From: CBDDKS01 sp965230335
GTDB taxonomy: Bacteria > Pseudomonadota > Gammaproteobacteria > Enterobacterales > Kangiellaceae
NCBI GenBank assembly: GCA_965230335.1
Contig: CBDDKS010000006.1
Coordinates: 2,728,001 to 2,792,000, forward strand
Length of the DNA: 64,000 bases
Reading direction: 5' to 3'
Shown: positions 1 through 11,100 of the stretch, piece by piece
How the letters are laid out: each line of letters begins with the position of its first letter
Position numbering within the stretch: the stretch's first letter is position 1
Position numbers and translations under genes: made by a program
Notes under the pieces: generated by a model
What the model was told of the DNA's origin: nothing
The model's database searches: none
What the model saw: only the letters and a program-made list of their open reading frames with translations

Positions 1-3000
1 CGCCTCTTGTTACTACAGGTACTTTAACGTCTACGGATGTGGATAATGCTGATAATAGTTTCACACCGGCCAATATCACAGGAACAATCGGTGATTTGGT
101 TTTATTAGCGGATGGTAGTTGGACCTTCACAGCCAACTCTGCATTCGACAATTTAAATGTCGGTGATAGTGTCAATGAAACTTTCAATGTGACCTCGGAA
201 GATGGCACACCCACCACGGTACAGATTACCATCAATGGCACTAATGATGCGGCGACGGTATCTTCAGACAGTCAGACTTTGAGTGAAACCGATGCGCCTC
301 TTGTTACTACAGGTACATTAACCTCTACCGATCCAGACAATACAGACAATAGTTTCACACCGGCAACCATTAACGGCACGATAGGTGATTTGGTGTTGTT
401 GGCCGATGGCAGTTGGACCTTTACGGCTAACTCTGCGTTTGACAATTTAAATGTCGGCGATAGTGTCAATGAAACTTTCAATGTTACTTCGGAAGATGGC
501 ACACCGACGACAGTTCAGATTACCATCAATGGCACCAATGATGCGGCCACAGTTAGTAGTGATGCTCAAACACTGACTGAAACCGATGCGCCTCTTGTGA
601 CTACAGGCACTTTAACGTCCACAGATCCTGATAACACAGATAACTCATTTACACCGGCGACCATTAACGGGACTATTGGTGACCTGGTATTGCTTGCCGA
701 TGGCAGTTGGACCTTCACGGCGAATAGTGCGTTTGACAATTTGAACGTCGGTGATAGTGTCAATGAAACTTTTAATGTCACTTCGGAAGATGGTACGCCA
801 ACGACGGTTCAGATTACCATCAATGGCACCAATGATGCGGCGACAGTATCGAGTGATTCACAAACACTCACTGAAACGGATGCGCCGCTGGTAACCACGG
901 GTACACTGACATCAACGGATGTGGACAATACAGATAATAGTTTCATACCGGCAACCATTAACGGGACTATTGGTGATTTGGTCTTGTTGGCCGATGGTAG
1001 CTGGACCTTCACAGCCAACTCTGCATTTGATAATTTAAATGTCGGCGACAGTGTAAATGAAACTTTCAATGTCACTTCCGAAGATGGCACACCGACGACG
1101 GTTCAGATTACCATCAATGGCACCAATGATGTGGCTACGGTTTCATCGGATTCTCAGACACTCACTGAAACCGATGCATCACTGGTAACCACAGGTACAC
1201 TGACATCAACGGATGTTGATAACACCGATAACTCATTTACGCCGGCAACCATTAACGGCACTATCGGTGACCTGGTGTTATTGGCCGATGGCAGTTGGAC
1301 CTTCACAGCCAACTCTGCATTCGACAATTTAAATGTCGGTGATAGTGTAAATGAAACTTTCAATGTGACCTCGGAAGATGGCACACCGACGACGGTTCAG
1401 ATTACCATCAATGGCACCAATGATGCGGCAACTGTTTCCAGTGATGCTCAAACACTGACTGAAACCGATGCGCCTCTTGTGACTACAGGCACTTTAACGT
1501 CCACAGATCCTGATAACACCGATAACTCATTTACGCCTGCGACGATTACCGGGACTATTGGTGATTTGGTATTGTTGGCGGATGGCAGTTGGACGTTTAC
1601 GGCGAATTCTGCCTTCGATAATTTGAATGTCGGCGATTCGGTAAATGAAACTTTTAATGTCACCTCAGAAGATGGTACGCCAACGACGGTACAGATTACC
1701 ATTAATGGCACTAATGATGCGGCAACAGTCAGCAGTGATGCTCAAACTCTAGTTGAAACCGATGCCCCATTAATCACAATGGGTACACTGACATCAACGG
1801 ATGTGGATAACACCGATAACTCATTTACGCCAGCGACCATTAACGGCACGATAGGTGATTTGGTGTTGTTGGCCGATGGCAGTTGGACCTTCACAGCCAA
1901 CTCTGCATTTGACAATTTAAATGTGGGCGATAGTGTCAATGAAACTTTTAATGTGACCTCGGAAGATGGCACACCGACGACGGTTCAGATTACCATCAAT
2001 GGCACCAATGATGCGGCGACAGTCAGCAGTGATACTCAAACACTGACTGAAACCGATGCGCCATTAGTCACAACGGGTACACTGACATCAACGGATGTGG
2101 ATAATACGGATAACTCATTTACACCGGCAACCATTAACGGCACTATCGGTGATTTGGTCTTGTTGGCCGATGGCAGTTGGACGTTTACGGCTAACTCTGC
2201 GTTTGACAATTTAAATGTCGGCGATAGTGTAAATGAAACTTTCAATGTGACTTCAGAAGATGGCACGCCAACGACGGTACAGATTACCATTAATGGCACT
2301 AATGATGCGGCAACAGTCAGCAGTGATGCTCAAACACTGACTGAAACGGATGCACCGCTGGTAACCACAGGTACACTGACATCAACGGATGTGGATAACA
2401 CCGATAACTCATTTACGCCAGCGACCATTAACGGCACGATAGGTGATTTGGTGTTGTTGGCCGATGGCAGTTGGACCTTCACAGCCAACTCTGCATTCGA
2501 TAATTTAAATGTGGGTGATAGTGTCAATGAAACTTTCAATGTCACTTCAGAAGATGGTACACCGACGACGGTTCAGATTACCATCAATGGCACTAATGAT
2601 GCGGCGACGGTATCTTCAGACAGTCAGACTTTGAGTGAAACCGATGCGCCTCTTGTTACTACAGGTACATTAACCTCTACCGATCCAGACAATACAGACA
2701 ATAGTTTCACACCGGCAACCATTAACGGCACGATAGGTGATTTGGTGTTATTGGCCGATGGCAGCTGGACCTTCACAGCCAACTCTGCATTCGACAATTT
2801 AAATGTGGGTGATTCGGTAAATGAAACTTTTAATATCACATCCGAAGATGGTACACCCACGACGGTTCAGATTACCATCAATGGCACCAATGATGTGGCC
2901 ACGGTTTCATCGGATTCTCAGACACTCACTGAAACCGATGCATCACTGGTAACCACAGGTACACTGACATCAACGGATGTTGATAACACAGATAACTCAT

Positions 3001-6000
3001 TTACGCCGGCAACCATTAACGGCACTATCGGTGATTTGGTGTTATTGGCCGATGGCAGTTGGACCTTCACAGCCAACTCTGCATTCGACAATTTAAATGT
3101 CGGTGATAGTGTAAATGAAACTTTCAATGTGACCTCGGAAGATGGCACACCCACGACGGTTCAGATTACCATCAATGGCACCAATGATGCGGCGACAGTC
3201 AGCAGTGATACTCAAACACTGACTGAAACCGATGCGCCTCTTGTTACTACAGGAACCTTAACCTCTACCGATCCAGACAATACAGACAACAGTTTCACAC
3301 CGGCGACGATTAACGGCACGATAGGTGATTTGGTGTTGTTGGCCGATGGCAGCTGGACCTTCACAGCGAATAGTGCATTCGATAATTTGAATGTGGGTGA
3401 TTCGGTAAATGAAACTTTCAATGTGACCTCAGAAGATGGTACGCCAACGACGGTACAGATTACCATTAATGGCACTAATGATGCGGCAACAGTCAGCAGT
3501 GATGCTCAAACTCTAGTTGAAACCGATGCCCCATTAATCACAACGGGTACACTGACATCAACGGATGTGGATAACACCGATAACTCATTTACGCCAGCGA
3601 CCATTAACGGCACGATAGGTGACCTGGTGTTATTGGCCGATGGCAGTTGGACGTTTACGGCGAATTCTGCATTCGACAATTTGAATGTGGGTGATTCGGT
3701 AAATGAAACCTTTAATGTCACTTCGGAAGATGGCACACCGACGACGGTACAAATCACCATCAATGGCACCAATGATGCGGCAACCGTTTCATCAGATTCA
3801 CAAACACTGACTGAAACGGATGCGCCATTAGTCACAACCGGTACACTGACATCAACGGATGTTGATAACACAGATAACTCATTTACGCCGGCAACCATTA
3901 ACGGCACGATAGGTGATTTGGTATTGTTGGCCGATGGCAGTTGGACCTTCACAGCCAACTCTGCATTTGATAATTTAAATGTCGGCGATAGTGTAAATGA
4001 AACTTTCAATGTGACTTCAGAAGATGGCACACCACTGACGACGGTACAAATCACCATCAATGGCACTAATGATGCGGCCACGGTTTCATCAGATTCACAA
4101 ACACTCACTGAGACCGATGCGCCGATGCACCATTGTTACTACAGGCACTTTAACCTCTACGGATGTGGATAACACAGACAATAGTTTCACACCGGCAACC
4201 ATTAACGGCACGATAGGTGATTTGGTGTTGTTGGCCGATGGCAGTTGGACCTTTACGGCCAACTCTGCATTCGATAATTTGAATGTGGGTGATAGTGTCA
4301 ATGAAACTTTTAATGTGACCTCGGAAGATGGCACACCGACGACGGTTCAGATTACCATCAATGGCACCAATGATGCGGCGACAGTCAGCAGTGATACTCA
4401 AACACTGACTGAAACGGATGCGCCATTAGTCACAACGGGTACACTGACATCAACGGATGTGGATAATACGGATAACTCATTTACGCCGGCGACCATTAAC
4501 GGGACTATTGGTGACTTGGTATTGTTGGCCGATGGCAGTTGGACCTTTACGGCGAATTCTGCGTTCGACAATTTAAATGTCGGCGACAGTGTGAATGAAA
4601 CTTTTAATGTGACTTCAGAAGATGGCACACCGACGACGGTTCAGATTACCATCAATGGCACCAATGATGCGGCGACAGTCAGCAGTGATACTCAAACACT
4701 GACTGAAACCGATGCGCCTCTTGTGACTACAGGCACTTTAACGTCCACAGATCCTGATAACACCGATAACTCATTTACGCCGGCAACCATTAACGGGACT
4801 ATTGGTGACCTGGTGTTATTGGCCGATGGCAGTTGGACGTTTACGGCGAATTCTGCATTCGACAATTTGAATGTGGGTGATTCGGTAAATGAAACCTTTA
4901 ATGTCACTTCGGAAGATGGCACACCGACGACGGTTCAGATTACCATCAATGGCACCAATGATGCGGCCACGGTTTCATCAGATTCACAAACACTGACTGA
5001 AACGGATGCACCATTAGTCACAACAGGAACCTTAACCTCCACAGATCCTGACAATACGGATAACTCATTTACGCCGGCAACCATTAACGGCACGATAGGT
5101 GATTTGGTATTGTTGGCCGATGGCAGTTGGACCTTTACGGCGAATGCTGCATTCGATCATTTAAATGTCGGCGATAGTGTAAATGAAACTTTTAATGTCA
5201 CTTCGGAAGATGGTACGCCAACGACGGTTCAGATTACCATCAATGGCACCAATGATGCGGCAACTGTTTCCAGTGATGCTCAAACACTCACTGAAACCGA
5301 TGCACCATTAGTCACAACGGGTACACTGACATCAACGGATGTGGATAATACGGATAACTCATTTACACCGGCAACCACTAACGGGACTATTGGTGACCTG
5401 GTGTTGTTGGCCGATGGCAGTTGGACCTTTACGGCTAACTCTGCGTTTGACAATTTAAATGTCGGCGATAGTGTAAATGAAACTTTCAATGTCACTTCGG
5501 AAGATGGCACACCCACCACGGTTCAGATTACCATCAATGGCACTAATGATGCGGCGACAGTCAGCAGTGATTCACAAACACTCGTTGAAACGGATGCACC
5601 ATTAGTCACAACGGGTACACTGACATCAACGGATGTGGATAACACAGACAACTCATTTACGCCAGCGACCATTAACGGGACTATTGGTGACTTGGTATTG
5701 CTTGCCGATGGCAGCTGGACCTTCACAGCCAACTCTGCATTCGATAATTTAAATGTGGGTGATAGTGTAAATGAAACTTTCAATGTGACTTCCGAAGATG
5801 GTACGCCAACGACGGTTCAGATTACGATTAATGGCACTAATGATGCAGCGACAGTCAGCAGTGATGCTCAAACACTCACTGAGACGGATGCACAATTAAT
5901 CACAACAGGAACCTTAACCTCTACGGATGTAGATAACACAGATAATAGTTTCACACCAGCGACGATTAACGGCACTATTGGTGACTTGGTATTGCTTGCC

Positions 6001-8190
6001 GATGGTAGCTGGACCTTTACGGCCAACTCTGCGTTTGACAATTTGAATGTGGGTGATAGTGTCAATGAAACTTTTAATGTGACCTCGGAAGATGGCACAC
6101 CGACGACGGTACAAATCACGATTAATGGCACCAATGATGCGGCGACAGTCAGCAGTGATTCACAAACACTCGTTGAAACGGATGCACCATTAATCACAAC
6201 GGGTACATTAACGTCTACGGATGTGGATAATGCTGATAATAGTTTCACACCAGCGACGATTACCGGGACTATTGGTGACTTGGTGTTGCTGGCGGATGGC
6301 AGTTGGACCTTCACAGCCAACTCTGCATTCGATAATTTGAATGTGGGTGATTCGGTAAATGAAACTTTTAATGTGACCTCGGAAGATGGCACACCGACGA
6401 CGGTTCAGATTACCATCAATGGCACCAATGATGCGGCCACAGTTTCATCGGATTCTCAGACACTCACTGAAACCGATGCGCCATTAGTCACAACGGGTAC
6501 ATTAACGTCTACGGATGTGGATAATGCTGATAATAGTTTCACTCCGGCCAATATCACAGGAACAATCGGTGACTTGGTGTTGCTGGCGGATGGCAGTTGG
6601 ACCTTCACAGCCAACTCTGCATTCGATAATTTGAATGTGGGTGATAGTGTCAATGAAACTTTTAATGTGACTTCCGAAGATGGTACGCCAACGACGGTAC
6701 AGATTACCATTAATGGCACTAATGATGCGGCGACGGTCAGCAGTGATGCTCAAACACTCGTTGAAACCGATGCGCCTCTTGTTACTACAGGCACTTTAAC
6801 CTCTACGGATGTGGATAACACAGACAATAGTTTCACACCGGCAACCATTAACGGCACTATCGGTGATTTGGTCTTGTTGGCCGATGGCAGTTGGACGTTT
6901 ACGGCTAACTCTGCGTTTGACAATTTAAATGTCGGCGATAGTGTAAATGAAACTTTCAATGTTACTTCGGAAGATGGCACACCGACGACAGTTCAGATTA
7001 CCATCAATGGCACCAATGATGCGGCCACAGTTAGTAGTGATGCTCAAACACTGACTGAAACCGATGCGCCTCTTGTGACTACAGGCACTTTAACGTCCAC
7101 AGATCCTGATAACACAGATAACTCATTTACACCGGCGACCATTAACGGGACTATTGGTGACCTGGTATTGCTTGCCGATGGCAGTTGGACCTTCACGGCG
7201 AATAGTGCGTTTGACAATTTGAACGTCGGTGATAGTGTCAATGAAACTTTTAATGTCACTTCAGAAGATGGTACGCCAACGACGGTTCAGATTACGATTA
7301 ATGGCACCAATGATGCGGCGACAGTATCGAGTGATTCACAAACACTCACTGAAACGGATGCGCCGCTGGTAACCACGGGTACACTGACATCAACGGATGT
7401 GGACAATACAGATAATAGTTTCATACCGGCAACCATTAACGGGACTATTGGTGATTTGGTCTTGTTGGCCGATGGTAGCTGGACCTTTACGGCGAATTCT
7501 GCGTTTGACAATTTAAATGTGGGTGATAGTGTCAATGAAACTTTCAATGTGACCTCAGAAGATGGTACGCCAACGACGGTTCAGATTACCATCAATGGCA
7601 CTAATGATGCGGCCACGGTTTCATCAGATTCACAAACACTCACTGAGACCGATGCGCCTCTTGTTACTACAGGCACTTTAACCTCTACTGATCCTGATAA
7701 CACAGACAATAGTTTCACACCGGCAACCATTAACGGGACTATTGGTGACCTGGTGTTATTGGCCGATGGCAGCTGGACCTTTACGGCCAACTCTGCGTTT
7801 GACAATTTGAATGTGGGTGATAGTGTAAATGAAACTTTCAATGTGACCTCAGAAGATGGCACACCGACGACGGTTCAAATTACGATTAATGGCACCAATG
7901 ATGCGGCCACGGTTTCATCAGATTCACAAACACTCACTGAAACGGATGCACCATTAATCACAACAGGTACATTAACCTCTACAGATGTGGATAACACCGA
8001 TAACTCATTTACGCCTGCGAATATTACCGGAACAATCGGTGACTTGGTGTTGCTGGCGGATGGCAGTTGGACCTTTACGGCGAATTCTGCATTCGATAAT
8101 TTAAATGTGGGCGACAGTGTAAATGAAACTTTTAATGTCACTTCGGAAGATGGTACGCCAACGACGGTTCAGATTACCATCAATGGTAGC
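1..8190 (+). repeat. About 28 tandem 294-bp repeats (98 aa) of the adhesin
   Basis: The unit length is exactly 294 bp, except for one 304-bp unit around 3850-4150 that carries the +3 and +7 changes. Protein variation is confined to a few positions (Ser/Ala/Thr in VSSDxQTL, Pro/Val in STDxDN, Thr/Ala in DNxDNS, ATING/ATITG/ANITG). The DNA differs much more, through discrete alternative synonymous versions of short blocks. Examples are cctcttgttactaca, ccattagtcacaacg and ccgctggtaaccacg for the same residues. The blocks occur in many combinations from unit to unit. Confidence 0.97.
3..4172 (+). CDS. Giant RTX adhesin, repeat region, 5' partial and ended by a frameshift
   Basis: The open frame runs in from the left edge, so the true start lies outside the window. 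Everything visible is tandem 98-residue units of VCBS/cadherin-like type. Recognisable blocks in each unit are INGTNDAATVSSD, LVTTGTLTSTD and GTIGDLVLLADGSWTFTAN. About 14 units lie here. Such arrays form the calcium-stiffened, cell-distal stalk of type I-secreted adhesins (LapA, FrhA and ice-binding RTX adhesins). The frame ends at a TAA at 4170 because of a net +7 bp change at 4116-4131. The same unit also has an in-frame 3-bp insertion near 4033. The coding sense resumes in another frame as the next entry, so the two were almost certainly one gene. Whether the break is real or an assembly error cannot be told here. Confidence 0.85.
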   Translation, partial: PLVTTGTLTSTDVDNADNSFTPANITGTIGDLVLLADGSWTFTANSAFDNLNVGDSVNETFNVTSEDGTPTTVQITINGTNDAATVSSDSQTLSETDAPLVTTGTLTSTDPDNTDNSFTPATINGTIGDLVLLADGSWTFTANSAFDNLNVGDSVNETFNVTSEDGTPTTVQITINGTNDAATVSSDAQTLTETDAPLVTTGTLTSTDPDNTDNSFTPATINGTIGDLVLLADGSWTFTANSAFDNLNVGDSVNETFNVTSEDGTPTTVQITINGTNDAATVSSDSQTLTETDAPLVTTGTLTSTDVDNTDNSFIPATINGTIGDLVLLADGSWTFTANSAFDNLNVGDSVNETFNVTSEDGTPTTVQITINGTNDVATVSSDSQTLTETDASLVTTGTLTSTDVDNTDNSFTPATINGTIGDLVLLADGSWTFTANSAFDNLNVGDSVNETFNVTSEDGTPTTVQITINGTNDAATVSSDAQTLTETDAPLVTTGTLTSTDPDNTDNSFTPATITGTIGDLVLLADGSWTFTANSAFDNLNVGDSVNETFNVTSEDGTPTTVQITINGTNDAATVSSDAQTLVETDAPLITMGTLTSTDVDNTDNSFTPATINGTIGDLVLLADGSWTFTANSAFDNLNVGDSVNETFNVTSEDGTPTTVQITINGTNDAATVSSDTQTLTETDAPLVTTGTLTSTDVDNTDNSFTPATINGTIGDLVLLADGSWTFTANSAFDNLNVGDSVNETFNVTSEDGTPTTVQITINGTNDAATVSSDAQTLTETDAPLVTTGTLTSTDVDNTDNSFTPATINGTIGDLVLLADGSWTFTANSAFDNLNVGDSVNETFNVTSEDGTPTTVQITINGTNDAATVSSDSQTLSETDAPLVTTGTLTSTDPDNTDNSFTPATINGTIGDLVLLADGSWTFTANSAFDNLNVGDSVNETFNITSEDGTPTTVQITINGTNDVATVSSDSQTLTETDASLVTTGTLTSTDVDNTDNSFTPATINGTIGDLVLLADGSWTFTANSAFDNLNVGDSVNETFNVTSEDGTPTTVQITINGTNDAATVSSDTQTLTETDAPLVTTGTLTSTDPDNTDNSFTPATINGTIGDLVLLADGSWTFTANSAFDNLNVGDSVNETFNVTSEDGTPTTVQITINGTNDAATVSSDAQTLVETDAPLITTGTLTSTDVDNTDNSFTPATINGTIGDLVLLADGSWTFTANSAFDNLNVGDSVNETFNVTSEDGTPTTVQITINGTNDAATVSSDSQTLTETDAPLVTTGTLTSTDVDNTDNSFTPATINGTIGDLVLLADGSWTFTANSAFDNLNVGDSVNETFNVTSEDGTPLTTVQITINGTNDAATVSSDSQTLTETDAPMHHCYYRHFNLYGCG

Positions 8191-11100
8191 AATGATGGTC
8201 CTGTTATTGATTTGGATGCCAGCGGGGCAGGAACAGGTTATACAACGAACTTCACGGAAGGTGGTAGCGCTATTTCGATTTCTGATGTTGATATTAGTAT
8301 TACAGACATTGATGATACAAACATTGAATCAGCTCAGATCACATTAACCAATGCAGAGTCGGGTGATCTCTTGAATGTAGGGATGTTACCTCCTGGCATT
8401 ACAGCATCGGCTTATAATCCAGCGACGGGTATATTAACTTTAACGGGAACGGGATCTCTTGCAGATTATCAATCAGCGATCAACGCTATTCAATTTCAAA
8501 ATACCAGTGGCTCTGGTAGCAGCACAGCCCGTGTTGTGGAAGTGGTTGTGAATGATGGCACAGACAATAGTAGTGTTGCGACAACTACGATCAATGTAAC
8601 GACGATCCCAACAGTTAGTATCGATGATGTATTGGTACAAGAACCAGCTTCTGGTACAACAACGTTAACCTTCACAGTGTCTATTGATGAAACACTGGCA
8701 AGTGATTTAACTTTTGATTATCAAACGGTTGATATCAGTGCACTAGGCGGTTCTGATTACCAGGTTATTGGTCTGACTCAGGGCACAATTACTGCAGGTT
8801 CAACATCAACAACCATTACGGTCACGGTAAATAGTGATGCCAATAATTTTGAAGGCGATGAGACTTTTTCTGTTGATTTAAGTAACTTTAATCAAACAGT
8901 CAACTTTACCGCGATAGCCCATACTACGACAGATGGTATTCAGGGCATTGGTACTATTGGAGCGAATAATGGACCCCCAGTGGCTGTTGATGATAGTTAT
9001 GTGACTAATACAGATACCAATTTATTAATCACAAATCTATTGGATAATGATTCATTAGTCGATGGCGCAATTATCACAGGGTTTACTCAGGGTGCCAATG
9101 GTAGTGTGACCGATAATGGCGATGGTACTTTTACGTATTCTCCAGTGGGTGGCTATAGTGGTACAGATACCTTCACTTATACATTAACTGATGCAGATGG
9201 AGAAACAGATACTGCGACAGTCACTGTAACAGTGAGTTCGGTGGCTACGAATCCACCTGTGGTTGTGAATGTTCCTGATATCACTTATACAGAAAATGAT
9301 GCAGCAACGAGTTTGCTATCGGGTGTTTCGATTTCTGATAGTGATAGTAGTAATTTATCATCCGTTGTTGTACGTATTGATGGTTATATTCCAAGTCAGG
9401 ATGTGTTGGCTTATTTAACGGCTGGCACCAGTGTGACTGCTTCAGAATCTTTTACAGGTACCAGTTGGGAGTTAACGTTAAGTGGTGGAACCGATATTAA
9501 TGAATATCTGATAGTACTGGGTTCATTAACTTATGAAAATAATTCTGAAAACCCAAGTTCTGCGGCACGAAGCATTACCGTTGAAGCCTATGATGATTTG
9601 TATAACAATTTGTTTGGTACTGACGCAGGTGTTATTTCTGTTGTTCCAGTGAATGATGCGCCTGATGTTTTCGATAACAATGTATTTGTTGTAAACAGCT
9701 CTAATGATAATGCATTAAATATTAATGTGCCGACAGATGCCGATACGGATGATAGTTTATTGGTGATTACAGTGACAGGATTACCTTCATCGGTTGGTAC
9801 TTTAACCTATGCTGATGGTTCACCTGTATTGATCGGAGATACATTAACTTTGGCAGAATTATCCAGTTTGGAATTTGATGCTGGAGCGACAGATGGTGCA
9901 GCAACCTTTACCTATGATGTATTTGATGGTGCTTTAACAACTTCAGCAACAACGACCATTAATGTGGGTGCTACTGAATCAGATACAGGAACTGTGCATG
10001 AAAGTGCATTAAGTAATGGCACAGGTGGTGGTTCGAATACTGTGTCAGGAAATTTATTTGCCAATGATGCTGCATCTACGCCAACCAGTAGTATTGATGA
10101 TGTGAATGGAACAACACCTGTAGGTGGTGTTATTACCGTAACCACAGCCATTGGTACTTTAACTGTTTATGCGGATAATTCCACACCAGGTTTTAGTGCT
10201 GGTGATTATGTTTACGTACTTGACTCAGCAGATCCAAGTAGCAATGATGTTGATGAAGTCTTTACTTATAACTTTACAGAAAGTGCAGTTAATTTATCTG
10301 ATACCTTAACCATTACAGTGGTTGATGATGCACCAATTGCTAATGATTTAATGGAAGAAGTACCTGAATCAGAAGAGCAAATTTTCAATCTTATGTTAAC
10401 TTTGGATACGTCGGGCAGTATGAATTGGTCATTGACGGATAATAATCCCCCACCTGTTGGAGAGCCATCAAGACTGGATATTGCGAAAGATGCTTTGTTG
10501 GCCTTGGCTGCTGAATATTTTAATCAGTCCTCGTTGGTTGATGTGACTTTGCTATCTTTTGCTGATAATCCTACCGTGGTTGGCACTTATTCAGACTTCA
10601 CTTCTTTTGAAACGGCTGTGAATGGTTTAACCGCTGGTGGTGGTACAGATTATGTTGATGCTCTAAATCAAATTGAAACAGAGTTTACAGCAGATATTGC
10701 TACGCAAAATCCTGTTGATGATGTGCAAAATATTTCTTACTTTATTTCAGATGGTGTTTCTCAATCATCTCCTGTTGGTGGTGGTTTTGATAGCTATGTC
10801 AATAGCAATTCGATTGATTCATACGCGGTGGGTATTGGTCCAGGCTTAGCGGGTGGCAGTGCCGATTTGGATTTCATTCATAATGTTGATGCTTTAGCTG
10901 AAGGTTTTGGTCAAGCAGATGGGGCGATTGTTGTCGAAGACATTAATGAGTTGGAGTCAGAATTATTGAATACAGTACCAACAGCCTTCGGTGGCAATAT
11001 TACTGTGAATGGTAGTGTGCAGAACATTGCTTTTGGTGCCGATGATGGTTTTGTACAACAGATTATCATGGATATCGGTGGTACGAATTATACCTTTAGT

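Noticed and set aside
272..8141. Series of antisense open frames of 70-200 codons through the adhesin repeats, all with similar protein sequence
   Set aside because: They recur at 294-bp spacing simply because the sense repeats do, lack ribosome sites, and depend on the codon choice of the sense strand.
1..8190. Possible CRISPR-like periodic array
   Set aside because: The period is 294 bp with no short repeat/spacer alternation, and it is one continuous coding frame.
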